Source: Aphrocallistes beatrix (taxonomy: Eukaryota > Porifera > Hexactinellida > Sceptrulophora > Aphrocallistidae). Taken from it: 64,000 nt of DNA. A model generated the notes under the pieces. It was given only the letters and a program-made list of their open reading frames with translations, ran no database searches and had not been told where the DNA came from. The translations under genes were made by a program, and so were the position numbers. The DNA lies in the NCBI GenBank assembly GCA_963281255.1, contig OY725506.1, forward strand, positions 973,001-1,037,000. Reading direction: 5' to 3'. This document shows positions 9,201 through 19,665 of this stretch, in pieces. Positions within the stretch are counted from its first letter, which is position 1, and each line of letters opens with the position of its first letter.

Positions 9201-11146
9201 GTGTAATTACATGTGTAATTACATGTGTAATTACATGTGTAATTACATGTGTAATTACACATGTAATTACATGTGTAATTACACGTGTAATTACATGTGT
9301 AATTACATGTGTAATTACTTGTTGAAGCGTTTGCCATTCTTTGATGCTTCAATTTGTTTTAACAATCTTCTTTTTAATCATTATAGAATTTTCCGCACTT
9401 CGTAATGTGATCCCTCCTCCACCTCCTGACATTCCTCCGGAGCTTTTAGATACCAGTGAGTCACTAAGATCTTCTGAAGCTGACATAGCAGAATATGTAG
9501 AAGTTCCAGAGCAAGCGACTGCTAAAGAGCTAAGGAGGAAATTTGATCCTCATCCAGACCGGAAGACCGCTCTGATCTACGAGATTAAGATGGGGAAGAA
9601 TCTTCGAAAGGTCGTTCGAGTTAAATTTAGAAAATGTGATGTGTTTCGCGTGGGCTTTACAGTTTAAGGTCTTATATATAAGGCATAAATGATTATAGTA
9701 TAACTTAGTGTACACTATCACTCGAGTATTATTTTCTTTGCAATATCGTTTGTTATCTATGTTTAGTTGCCCACACAATTTTTGGCGATTGCATATATGT
9801 ATACATATCCACGTAAATACACTCTACAAAACGCGAGTCGTTAGTCATACATTATGCAGGATTAACTCAATCACAGAGGCTTACTAGAGGCAGACCATTT
9901 CGATGTTCGATGTTTAAGATTAAATTAAGTTTCCGTTGTTACACGATTTTATGTATAAACTCCAGGTTAGTGGGGATCATCCCGATCAGCGTCCCAAGCA
10001 GAACTCCACAGACTTCAGGTCCGTCCTGACCGAAATCAAACAGGGCGGGAGCAAGCAGAGACTGCGTAAGGTGTCGCAGGCTTCCTTGAATCGACTGGCG
10101 CAGGGTCAAAAGGGGAGAACTGTCGGGGAGTTGGGCGCCAAACTAGCGGAGAGGAGACTTGCCAGTGAACCCCCTGAGCACGTCCCAGTAGACCCCGCCG
10201 CTTACAAGGCTCAGCTGGAGAGACACGCTTCTAGGTTCGCCAGGAGCAACACTGTCGTGAATCCACAGACAGACTTGGATGCAGGCATGTGCTTATCCAC
10301 CAACAGTAGTTGAACATTTGAGCGAAAATTCGTTCGAAAATTGCGAGTAAAGTTCACTCTGCTTAAATGGGACAAATCTACAGACGAAATACGTAGTTCC
10401 CATACACACAAGCTAATACGAGTACAAAATTGCATCATTTAATTGGAAACCCCACTTAATCGGGGCAGAATACCTGGACCCGATTAAGCGTGAGGTGTAA
10501 AGATTTCGCCTATTAGATCTTCGAACTCCCGTGTAGACTCATTATTATTTGCTTGTGTTCCAAATTTCACATTTCTAGCATCTCCCAGTTTCTCAATCAA
10601 CTTGCACAAACAAATAAACAAAAGAAACATTGAGTTTTAATATATAAGATCCCTACTCTCTCCATGCAAAATATGAGAAATTTCCTAGATTGTCTACAGG
10701 GTGAAAGTGATAAGTTGTAAGAGAAGTTCAATACTAATAAAATCCATTCCTTATACGGATGCATTTCGGTATTTCCAAGAGCACATTCCTTGTCCCTCCT
10801 CTCACCAGCTGTTCTTACAGAACCAGCGGAATATCTCCCGCCCTGGAAGCGCCAGCTGCTGGAGAGCAGAGAGCAGAAGAGAGTGGCCGCCATTCGGGAG
10901 AAAGAGGAGAGAGAAAGACTCAGAGAGGAGCAGATGAAGGACATTCCAATCTGGAAGCGAAAACTGATCGAGAAGAAGACCGCAGAGAGGGATGCAGACA
11001 CGAAGAAGGAAGGCAAAGAGCGAGCAAGGCTCGAATCTAGAATTAGGAAGTTTGAGAACTTACCTGAGTGGAAGAAAGAGCTGTTGCGGAAACAAGGAAA
11101 GGTAGACGTAATTGAAACATCTGGTTCCGACACGGAATCCGATTAA
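6218..11146 (+). CDS. Probable actin-associated protein with WH2-like motif and W-K-R/K motifs (nine exons)
   Basis: Exons by splice signal and phase: 6218-6655, 6814-6984, 7246-7578, 7976-8087, 8224-8618, 8873-9092, 9387-9610, 9966-10284 and 10821-11146, giving 845 aa. All junctions keep frame. The last intron must use a GC donor (CAG then GCATGT). Residues 1-30 or so are basic. Residues 60-310 form an unrecognised folded region. Proline-rich stretches follow at about 320-480 and 500-530. Residues 648-667 (FRSVLTEIKQGG through RLRKV) look like a WH2 actin-monomer-binding motif. The C-terminal 110 residues are highly charged and hold three repeats of the form P-x-W-K-R/K-x-L-L/I (Trp 746, 782, 821), a pattern seen in espin and taperin/phostensin-like proteins. 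I infer a cytoskeletal role. The exact family is not recognised. Exons 1-3 could in principle be a separate gene, but phase and lack of a stop favour one gene. Confidence 0.72.
7038..7170. repeat. Intronic inverted repeat (foldback)
   Basis: Arms of about 38 bp at 7038-7075 and 7133-7170 are near-perfect complements. Each holds GGAAATAGTTCGACTTT-like sequence, and they are separated by about 57 bp. It lies entirely within the intron between 6985 and 7245. It is probably a decayed foldback element, and the transcript could form a hairpin here. Confidence 0.7.
7780..7911. mobile_element. 132-bp hAT-type (Charlie-like) miniature element in intron
   Basis: The ends CAGCGGTTTTCAACC and GGGAAGCACTG resemble the widespread hAT/Charlie terminus CAGTGGTTCTCAACC. 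The element is flanked by a perfect 8-bp duplication, TTATAAAC, at 7772-7779 and 7912-7919. The inside carries GTGGACCCC and its complement near the two ends. There is no coding capacity. It sits between exons 3 and 4 of the WH2-like gene. Confidence 0.9.
9166..9318. repeat. Minisatellite, 12-bp unit GTAATTACATGT
   Basis: About 13 tandem units of a 12-bp motif with occasional C for T changes lie in the intron between exons 6 and 7 of the WH2-like gene. The unit is nearly palindromic, which gives repetitive open frames on both strands that are not genes. Confidence 0.9.
10491..10650 (+). mobile_element. SINE-like dispersed repeat, copy 1
   Basis: This intronic segment matches 49069-49244 over its whole length. 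Shared blocks include GAGGTGTGAA, TTAGATCTTCGAAC, TCAATCAA, an A-rich ACAAACAAA tract and the end GAGTTTTAATATATAAGAT. Two unlinked copies with the same 3' end suggest a retroposed short element. I do not see convincing polymerase III boxes, so the class is uncertain. Directly upstream (10441-10490) is a decayed piece with GCTTAATCGGG-like sequence, similar to the element at 45228-45396. Confidence 0.6.
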
Positions 11147-11477
11147 GAATCGGGTAATTGGTATTTTCTGGTATTTTATTCACCCCCACATGTCTTGACT
11201 ATACTGTAGACACAGCACAAACCATAACACATACTATTTAATGTTTTATATTAACGAATTTATTTATTGATAAAAGGAATGTGTGTTTTGAATTATTTTA
11301 ATGCCATGCTATTACTGTCTGGATTTGGTCGGCTATTCTCTTAGAAATAATAAATAAATTATTTTGTGTTCAATGACTTTTCGATTGCATATACGTATAT
11401 ATCAAAAAATTCCTTTTAAAATTGAACTGAACTGAATATGTTGACTAATCTGAAAGTAATTCAGGGAGAATAGAGAC

Positions 11478-14400
11478 ATGCCAGCCTCTGCTAGCTTTGA
11501 AGACATGCGACAGCTGATCTCCATGAGTCTGGGGGAGTCTGTGAGTGGAGAGGTCAACTTCAAGTATCTGCATACACTTCTGCACGAGATTCTCAACAAA
11601 CTCGAAGCGAGCGAAGAGTCCGCTTCTCCTGTCATTCCTGCTGAAACGGAAGCTGTGGAAGGAGAAGATCAGAAGTCTGCTTCTCCAACCTCGCAAAAGT
11701 ACTGAATTACTTTAATCCCATTCAAATAACATTATAAGATACTGGTTCTTCTGATCATATAGAATATTTAAAAATTTTTAATGATTGTTCAGAGAAAATA
11801 CTTAGATACAAAACTTATAAATCCTAAATTCATATTTCAAATTTCTGTGTTGCGTTTAGAGAGCGAACTGTGGTGGGAGTGATGAGAGACGCAGATGAGC
11901 TGCATCACAGACTGAGAGAGATGGAGGCAAGAGTGGAGACTATCAAGTCCCTAGACGATATCCTGGACAAGGCCAACGAGAGCGCTACTCCCATTCAGGA
12001 TCTCATGGACTACCTTTCTCTGCAGAGCAGGATTGGAGGAGTGGAGAGTGGACTCAAGGGGAATGCAGGTATAGAACTGGATTTGTAGTATATTGTAGTT
12101 ACTTAAAATATTTTCACAAGAAGGTTGAATTGAAATTCAAAAAATGGAATAAAAATTATTATTTAATAATTTAATAATTTAAGTTTGTAGAGAACTGGGC
12201 GTGTTGTTACTACTCGTAACATCTGTCTGTATTACTTGAGCGTAAATTTCTTCATAATTGGGCAATTCCTCCTTTCCTCTCGATCCTAACTCGCCATAAC
12301 TTGGTGGCAGCGGTTCGCTATACTTCTCCGCATCTCTTCTTGCTTCATTCTTATGAAACACTCTCCACACGCATCGAACCCGTCTATTCAGTTCGCTTCC
12401 ATAGAAAGTTAGAGCCACGAAGCATCCCCACACACAGAAGCACATGGCTATCGACCCTATAGCTATAATGGAATGTTCTAGTTGTGCTGCGCCGGCAATC
12501 TCTGTTAGATTTAGCATCACGAAGTTGGTGTATATGATTAATATGTGTAGAGTTTAGTAACGAATCGTATTTATACTTATTTTTCAGTCTCATTTTAATC
12601 GCTACTACCTGTGTTCCCTCTGTGATGAATCGTTTACTTAGAGAATTGCGAGACTAATTAGTAATTAGTAATTAGTTGGTTTGATATAAATTAGTTGGTT
12701 ATGGGTATCATTTCCAATGTTTTAATTGGATTTTTAAGATCAAAGACGCCCTCGTTTGATTGACTACACCAATAACAAATGTCTCTAAATTTTAATCAGT
12801 TTTACTTCCAACTAAAATGCATCAATTGACATTTCCAGTTGACCAATTAAGGAAATTATACTACACTTCAATTGAATATTTTGTTCTTTATGAGTTGTAA
12901 TCACACGACGAAATAGGAAATTGTACAATTAATTCATTATATTTAATCGAATTTTATTAGTGATTTTATTTAATATCTTAAGTTCGAAGATTTCTTCAAA
13001 ATTGAATGTCTATTATTTGGCTCATTGAACAAATACGTAGGCATTTTATAAGATAGGATTTGTGATAATCGAATATAATATCATAAATTTCAACATTAAT
13101 TACGGTTTAACTAGGATGTAGTCACATAGTCACACTTCACAGATGTTTCTAATCATTCTCTCTTAAACTCTGCTCACTGTGTGAGGCTAAAAAGTCTTGG
13201 ATCGCACAATAGTAAATAAGCATTCTAAGAGTAGAGTATGAGGAGGAGGTGACATCCTCTCCCATATACGCCAAGGAATCTACTAGATATGCTATGCTAT
13301 GCTATGCTATGCTATGCTATGCTATGCTATGCTATGCTATGCTATACTATGCTATGTTATGCTATGCTATGCTATACTATGTAGATATAAACTAGGCCTT
13401 ATTGTCCAATTGCTTAAGATTGAGATTTCTATTTGATAGGACTCCTGGATCAGTTATTGCGAGAATTCAAGGAGCTCCGAGAATCCTACGATTCCCTCAA
13501 GACACAATCCACTGAGGCTAATCAGCAGACTGAGCAGAATTTCAAGAATTTGGAAGGCAAACTATCCTCACTGACAGGACTGCAGTCCGGCATGGGAGAC
13601 GCTTCCGTCGCAGCTCTCGTACAAGTCAAGGTACTGTGTCTCCATAGCAACAGCAACCGCGGATTTAGATACGAACTATGCTATACCTTTCTGTGTACAG
13701 GAGAAGGTAGAAGCTTTGGAGAATAGTGTCTCAGGAGTGGGAGAGAAGGTGAATCAGGTTGAAGGTAACTTGAAGGAGGGCATGGGGGGATTGGAGAAAG
13801 AGAAAGCTAGCAGGTCCGATCTCGAGCAGTACATCACCTGGGATCAGATGGACCAGGCTTTTAAGGAGCACAGAGGTTCTCCTCCCACACCCATCCCCGC
13901 GGACCACCCCGGTCCAGAGGTGGTGGAAGCACTGCGTGTGGTCGGGGAGCTGGCAGATGAGTACGAATCTCTGAAAGATAGACTCAAAAACATGGAGGAT
14001 GATCTAGACAAGAAGATAACTGCAGACGACGTAGCTTCTCTAGTACGTGTTAGACAAAGCAGTAGAAGCTGTGTAGTTGAGTATTTAGCATTTGTTGTAT
14101 TAAGGTCCCAGATGACAGCGAACAGCTGATGTCCACTCTCTTGGAGATGCAGACCAAACTGGGAGACCTAGACTCAGACCTGTCCAACCTCCTCCCGAAG
14201 ATTCCGGAGGATTTGGAGGGAAAGATATCTGAGTTGGAAGGAATGCTCGCTGATAGTAAACTGAAGCTAGAAGCGCTTGAGGGGTTGCCAGCTGTACAGG
14301 AAGATTGGGAGAGTCAGCTGCAAGAGGTATAACCAAACTCTCAAGGAATAACATCCTTATTCCTTACATAGTGAATGATTTCTGTACTTATTAAATCAAT

Positions 14401-16431
14401 TATTGATAGCTGATACAAGCATGTGAAACGAATACGTATTATACATTTATTCCCAAAGTTCAGGTTAAATCTCATTTTGTTGTTCTATAATTAGAAACTT
14501 CCATATCGTAGGTAGCCTCACAGCTGGCACAGGCCAAAGAGAGACTGACGGAAGTGGACAAGGCGATAGTAGACGTAGCGACCGCTGTGACGGAGATTCA
14601 GGACAAGCCAGAGGAGGACAAGGGCTCGGCTCTGACTGAGGAGAAGCTGAGTGAGATCACACAGCGACTGGATAACCTGCACGACCAGCAGCACGATATG
14701 ATGGAGAGCAACCAGAATGTGAACGAGGAGATCGCTATCAACAAGGAGTTCATTAAGAAGTTGTACGGAGAGAGCGAGCAGCTCAAGGAGAGCAAAGCTG
14801 ACAAGGTTCTGCTTGACTATAATACAGAATCCAGAGTTAGACTTGCCCTGGAGTATTGGGACTTAGAAAATTACTAAATTATGGCTAAAATATTCGTAAG
14901 CGGACATCAATGATACAAATCTGGTTCCCTGGCACACTATAACGAAGTTGAATGTTCTTCTACCAGTGTTGTTTCAAGTCAAAATTAATAATTCAAATTT
15001 ACAAGAACAAAATTGGGTGGTCATTTGTAGTTTCATTTCCTGCATATCTCTCTGGATGATTTCATTTCGACAATTTGTAGAGATTACACTGTTACTTCCA
15101 ATCAATGTATTTCAGACAGTCCTCTCGCTGATGGATGAGAAGGCCGACCGCAAGCAGCTGGAGAACAAGGCCAGCAAGCAGTGGGTGGACAGCACCTTCA
15201 GCCAGCTGGACGAGGAGATTCGGAACGCCCGCGCCAAGATGCAGGAGCAAGAGGACGCTCTGAGACTGGCGATGGAGCAGATGGGGGGAGAGGTGGAGCA
15301 CAAGTTGGACAAAGAAGAGATTGAACCCCTCAAGACCTACCTGGATGAGAAGCTGAAGAACCTTCCTCAGCAGCAAGCGGTTGAGAACATGGCAGATATT
15401 GCGGATAGTGCGGCTGGGATGAGAAAACCGGTTAGAACAGTTTCATCACATTTTTCACTTTATATATCTATACGTACATTCTTACAGGCACCATAATATG
15501 ATAGCTCAGTATTGAGCAATGACTTGTCATTCCTGTGTTTGGATACACAATACACTATCCTCGGATATTCACGTCCAAAAGTAAACAAGAAGCTCTAGAT
15601 AATATTGATCAACCGCCAAGACGATTTGTTAATGCGCTAATCTCTACTGGAAACTTGTTAAGCTGAGGAGTGATTAGAATAGACTGTGCCATTCTAATCA
15701 CTCCTCAGCTGTTAAGTTACCAGTAGAGCTTAGTCAGATGTATAGACTGAGTCTAGACAGCGTAATTACACATGATGAACATTGCATGCACATTCAATTT
15801 GTTTAATACTCATATTGGTTAACTGTATTAACCAGAATTAATTGTATCAATATTTTTTGTCTATTCTCTGCCACATCTAAATTCAGAATTAATGAATTTG
15901 AACTCTATTACATAGGTTCGGCGCTTCAAGTGCATTTCCTGTGACCGTCCCGTGCAGGCACAATTCCAAGAGGCGTACCCCTCCCTCCCCCAGGCCGCGA
16001 CCCTCCCCACTCGTCAGAGCTTCCGTCCCTACACCACCTACGAGCTGGACCTGATCCGGCAGCACCAGCGGCTGAACCAGGGACAGGGCGTGTACGACGT
16101 GCTAGACATCCTGCCCTCCCTCCGCCCGTGTGGCGGCGCGCACACAGTCATGTCCACTCAGAAGCGCCTGCGCGCGGGCCCCGGGGGCGCCGAAGTCCAG
16201 TCCCCTGACACCTCCGAGCCGTACACCGTCATGTACTCAGGGCCCAGCCTGAAGGACGAGCTGGACTTGGTGGGGTACGACGGCCACGTGTACAAGGGGA
16301 GGAACAGCGGAAAGCTGCCATCGCTCAAGAAGTCGAGGAGTGGTCGTATGCCGACGCGCCCCTCTACCTCCCCTACTAGTTCACGCGGCAGTCCCACCCC
16401 TGGGCAGTACATACAGTCGCTGAAGGTGTGA
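11478..16431 (+). CDS. QRICH2: QRICH2/DUF4795-family flagellar coiled-coil protein
   Basis: Exons: 11478-11698, 11860-12068, 13440-13630, 13701-14042, 14105-14326, 14512-14805, 15116-15430 and 15916-16431. All are frame-consistent and give 769 aa. The N-terminus (NFKYLHTLLHEIL) matches the start of the QRICH2/C16orf96 family. The middle is a long coiled coil. Exons 6-7 hold the DUF4795 signature, with repeated KADR/K segments and a KASKQWVDSTFSQL block. Exon 8 opens with KCISCDRPV, the conserved CxxC that closes the domain in this family, then a Pro-rich, disordered tail. Family members are needed for the sperm flagellum, so an axonemal or flagellar role is inferred. Intron 2 (12069-13439) carries an antisense gene and a pentanucleotide array. 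Intron 7 carries a foldback. Assignment to the family is firm; one-to-one orthology with QRICH2 rather than C16orf96 is not. Confidence 0.87.
12179..12517 (-). CDS. Small single-pass membrane protein with PPxY and LPxY motifs, nested antisense
   Basis: A 112-aa intronless ORF on the minus strand lies inside intron 2 of the QRICH2-like gene. A short N-terminal segment with an NLT glycosylation sequon (residues 3-5) is followed by one transmembrane helix (about 16-39, Cys- and aliphatic-rich) and a basic segment (RRVRCVWRVFHK). The cytoplasmic tail has PPSY at 71-74 and LPNY at 85-88. These have the form of WW-domain ligands, as in Nedd4-recruiting adaptors. I infer a type III membrane protein that may recruit a WW-domain ubiquitin ligase. 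I recognise no named family. Its structured composition and clean TM-plus-motif layout make a chance ORF unlikely. The ATG at 12517 is used; an in-frame GTG precedes it. Confidence 0.66.
   Translation of the reverse strand: MLNLTEIAGAAQLEHSIIAIGSIAMCFCVWGCFVALTFYGSELNRRVRCVWRVFHKNEARRDAEKYSEPLPPSYGELGSRGKEELPNYEEIYAQVIQTDVTSSNNTPSSLQT
13288..13380. repeat. Pentanucleotide microsatellite (GCTAT)n
   Basis: About 18 units of GCTAT with a few A or T substitutions, about 60 bp before exon 3 of the QRICH2-like gene. Likely variable in length between individuals. Confidence 0.95.
15637..15733. repeat. Intronic foldback with about 43-bp arms
   Basis: Arms at 15637-15680 and 15691-15733 are near-complementary, sharing CTCTACTGG and a perfect GCTGAGGAGTGATTAGAAT block, with a 10-bp loop. 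The foldback is in the last intron of the QRICH2-like gene. No clear target duplication is seen. It is probably a miniature foldback element. Confidence 0.75.
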
Positions 16432-17039
16432 TGCTACGCAACCCGTTCGCTTCAATTCATTACTTTTCTCTTTTCATTTACTGTACATTCTTAGCTTATT
16501 TTTACGAGTACAGCTACCCTAGCTACTTCTTTGTTGTAATCAAATGCTCTATTTACAGCTATTTATGCGCTCTTAATTTTTACGATTGATAATATTGTAT
16601 TGCAATTTGTGTCCTCAAAACTAACTATTATGTCCTATATTACTGCACTGATTACTTCGTACACGTGTTACAGCTAATACACTAGTTTAGGAAGGAAGAC
16701 TGTGTGAGGAGTGCCACTGTCACTGCTTTGGTTGCGGATTTTTCAATTCGCGTAGATACAAGACCACTATATTGTGGATGTAGGACCTTGGTTTGATACG
16801 AGCGAGTTCTATTGATGGTGTAATGACTAGTTAATTAAATCTAGTTTTATTAAAAAGATTAAAAAAACTGGATTCCAACACTTATGGCGCTTATCGATTT
16901 CGCAAAATAGTACAAAATCACGAGTATGACCAAGATCGTAAGCCTAGAATGTATTCATTCTTGGAACAGGAGCTAAGCACCTCTCCACAGTACCTAAATA
17001 CCTAAGTTTGATATATCGTATCGAGTGCTATTAGAGAGA
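16432..17039. other. Intergenic spacer
   Basis: AT-rich sequence between the QRICH2-like gene and UTP11. No gene, RNA or repeat recognised. Confidence 0.5.
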
Positions 17040-17880
17040 ATGAGCTCTTGGAAAAATGCCCTAAAGTCACATCGTAAGATCCACAAAGAACGCGCTCAGC
17101 CCGCTGCAAGAAAGCGACTCGGGCTTCTCCAGAAGCACAAGGACTATGTGCTGCGAGCTAGGAACTACCATAAAAAGCAAGATCTGTTAAAAATACTGCG
17201 TGAAAAGGCGCAGAATAGGAATCCGGATGAATTCTACTACCGTATGATTTCGCAGAAGACTACAGAGGGAAAGCATGTCATTGATGCGGACGAGAAGTTG
17301 AGTAAGGACGAGTTGAAGCTGGTACGGACTCAAGACCTCAGATATGTCCACTTCAAACAGGCGGCAGAGAAGAGAAAGATTGAGCGCTTACGAGCTGAAG
17401 TGCAACTCATTGGTTCGTTCTACCAATCGTATTGTGTTGTTTCAACTTCGAATAATTCAGTCTTTAGAATGTTTCAAAATGATGTCGAGAAAGACCCATT
17501 TCTTGAGATACTAAAAAAATAATTCTTTAGACCCATCCGGAAGTAAAAGAGAGAATAAACACAGTTTTTTTGTTGAGGACCAAAAAGGACAATTAAAAAT
17601 TGATATTTCCAAATCTGACAATACAAATGAATCCATCACCAATCAACAAGTGGCATCGGAATCAGATGACGAGGATTCAGCATCCGTAAGTTCTGACATT
17701 CCTGGAGAGAGTAAGGTATCCAGGGAGCTGAGTCAGAGAGTGGCTCGAGAGAGGACGCTGAGGGCGCTGGCTAGGAAGATGGAGGTGGATCAGACGGTGA
17801 GTAGAGACAAGCCTATCATCACTACCAGGACGGAGGAAGGGAATGTTGTTCACAGATGGAAGAAGGAGAGGAAAAAATGA
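17040..17880 (+). CDS. UTP11: U3 snoRNA-associated protein 11 (UTP11)
   Basis: Component of the small-subunit processome, which acts in the nucleolus in 18S rRNA maturation. Exons 17040-17412 and 17531-17880, joined in phase 1 across a 118-bp intron, give 240 aa against about 253 in human. The highly conserved N-terminus is clear: KSHRKIHKERAQPAARK, LGLLQKHKDYVLRA, NPDEFYYRM and KLVRTQDLRYV. The second exon opens with the conserved NKHSFFVED segment and ends with a basic HRWKKERKK tail. The start is set by alignment of the first residues (MSSWKNALKS). A large in-frame extension through intron 1 ends in a stop and is not coding. Confidence 0.93.
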
Positions 17881-18030
17881 GTCTTCTAAATACCTTTTAA
17901 TCGTCTCTTCTTATTCATCTTGCAAAGTTTACATTATATAACGTTGGTATTGAAATTATTTTATAGTTTTGTTCTGAGATCCAGTGCGTTAGAATCCATG
18001 CACAATTGATTGGAATTCAGATGTCTAGTA

Positions 18031-18184
18031 CAGTCGAAACCATTTTTTCTTACTATTTCTTTACAGGTTCAAACAGTAAGAAAAAAACGATGGAAAATAA
18101 TATAGATTTGGAATTTTTTACATAATTAAGATTCTGAACGATAAGTAAGGATAAACCGGAGTGAGAAAAAACCGGTTTCGACTG
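18031..18184. mobile_element. 154-bp pogo-like miniature element, TA-flanked
   Basis: The termini are CAGTCGAAACC and its complement GGTTTCGACTG, each bordered outside by TA (18029-18030 and 18185-18186). Subterminal TTTTTTCT(T/C)AC runs also mirror each other. This fits Tc1/mariner-pogo/Tigger-type nonautonomous elements with TA target duplication. It lies between UTP11 and the PG-repeat gene. Confidence 0.85.
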
Positions 18185-18243
18185 TATCTCAAATTGTACA
18201 TTATCGAACTGATTAATAGAATTTGTTTCATGCTTAGCCTAAG

Positions 18244-19665
18244 ATGCCATCTAAATATCAGCCTCAAGACTATGACACTCCTGGCCCCTCCCACTACACC
18301 CCGCGAGACACCCTAGTAGCCCCGAACAACCCCAAGTACTCCATCCAGGGGAGGGAGTCGCTCTCCCATTCTCGCACCCTCCCCTACCCCTCCCCCGCAG
18401 ACCGTGACGTCAGGCTGGGGCCCGCGGGGTTCGGAGGGGCGTCCCTAACTCGGAAAGGGAATACTTGGCCGTACGCGCCGAGAGAGAATCCGCACTTCAC
18501 TCCCTCCCCCGGGCCTAACCTCCTGCTGACGCATAGCAACCTGGACGGCAGTTCTTCTGGCCGGTGGACGCTAGCCAGCAGGAACAGGCAGGGGGTGGTG
18601 CAGGGACACCCGGGTCCATTCGCTCAGCCCGTAGACACGCATGGGTTCACGACCCCTGGACCAGCCGAGTACAGACCCCATCCCCTAGACGTGGTTCCGG
18701 GACAGAAGAAGTCGTTCGGGGTGAAGCTAGGAGACCGCGATCCTGACACGGGCGTGCCTGGCCCGGGCAGCTACGAGGTCCCCAGCTGTTTCGACTCGTC
18801 TTCTGGTCCCGTTATGGGAGAGAGGCTGGCTCCCCTCCAGAGAGACCCTGTACCCCCTCCAAACAGCTACCACCTTCCCGACACGAACTCTAACATCAAA
18901 TACTCCCTGCACCCTCGCAACTCCCCTCCCACCCCGCTGACACTCGCGGCTCCTAACACCTACACGCTGAGTACCGTCCGTGACACAGGGGGCAAGTATT
19001 CGAGGGGGTCTTCTCTCCAGTACAAATCTTTTGAATCCCGCCTCCCTACGCAACCTGATCCCTCCACCTACGACGCGGGCTCTCCCCCCTTCCCCTCGGA
19101 TACGAGCCCCCTGCTAGCCGCGCACTGCAGACCTGTGTTCCCAGATGTGCTCCAGTACCCCGAACACGTACCCCTCTGCACCCCCTCTCCCTCCACCTAC
19201 ACCCCTTCCCTCGCTCTCACCCGGCCCTTGGATCCGCTCTACTCTTTCGGACAGCAACACCACCAGTTGAAGCAAAGAACTCCCGCTCCTAACGCCTACA
19301 ACACTCAGGACGCTGTGACCTCTAAGCACACTCACCCTCCCTCCTACTCCATGCGGCCTCACACAGTAGGTGTGGCCAGGAAGCTGCAAGACTCCCCATC
19401 CCCTTCTCAGTATCCCCCTGCCCCCAACCTGAAACGGTCCGCTCCCCTCTTCTCGTTCGGGGTGAAGCACGGACATGAAGATAAGGTGGGACAGAGCGGC
19501 CTGCCGGACACTCTCTCCCCTAGCACCTACCTCCTTCCTCACAACCTCACGCGGCATGGAGTCATGAACACCCCCGCCTACTCAATCAAGGGAAAGGTCT
19601 CGCCCAGAGTTTACAATGGATTCTCCAACTCGTCAGTTTTAGCTAGACTATCCACTATCTCATAG
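18244..19665 (+). CDS. Sperm-tail PG-rich repeat (STPG/ODF3-like) protein
   Basis: A single-exon 473-aa protein made of sperm-tail PG-rich repeats, the short motif PGPxxY followed by a beta-like segment. Clear units include TPGPSHYTP (residues 12-20) followed by PKYSIQGR, a TPGPAEYRP unit near 140, VPGPGSYEVP near 176, and more divergent PxPSTY or APNTY/APNAY units through to SPSTYLLP near 430. Related proteins (ODF3/CIMAP, STPG1) are microtubule inner or outer dense fibre proteins of axonemes, so an axonemal role is inferred. Codons are strongly C-rich at third positions compared with the spacer. The ATG at 18244 is immediately followed by the first repeat region. Confidence 0.88.
   Translation: MPSKYQPQDYDTPGPSHYTPRDTLVAPNNPKYSIQGRESLSHSRTLPYPSPADRDVRLGPAGFGGASLTRKGNTWPYAPRENPHFTPSPGPNLLLTHSNLDGSSSGRWTLASRNRQGVVQGHPGPFAQPVDTHGFTTPGPAEYRPHPLDVVPGQKKSFGVKLGDRDPDTGVPGPGSYEVPSCFDSSSGPVMGERLAPLQRDPVPPPNSYHLPDTNSNIKYSLHPRNSPPTPLTLAAPNTYTLSTVRDTGGKYSRGSSLQYKSFESRLPTQPDPSTYDAGSPPFPSDTSPLLAAHCRPVFPDVLQYPEHVPLCTPSPSTYTPSLALTRPLDPLYSFGQQHHQLKQRTPAPNAYNTQDAVTSKHTHPPSYSMRPHTVGVARKLQDSPSPSQYPPAPNLKRSAPLFSFGVKHGHEDKVGQSGLPDTLSPSTYLLPHNLTRHGVMNTPAYSIKGKVSPRVYNGFSNSSVLARLSTIS

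Noticed and set aside
9155..9405. Repetitive Cys-Asn-Tyr-Thr/Met frames on both strands
   Set aside because: They are translations of the 12-bp minisatellite in an intron, not proteins.
15092..15376. Leucine-rich minus-strand frame opposite QRICH2-like exon 7
   Set aside because: Complement of a Gln/Glu/Lys-rich coiled coil, which always reads as Leu-rich. Not an independent gene.
18727..19557. Long minus-strand frames opposite the PG-repeat gene
   Set aside because: Shadow frames caused by strong codon bias of the proline- and serine-rich coding strand.
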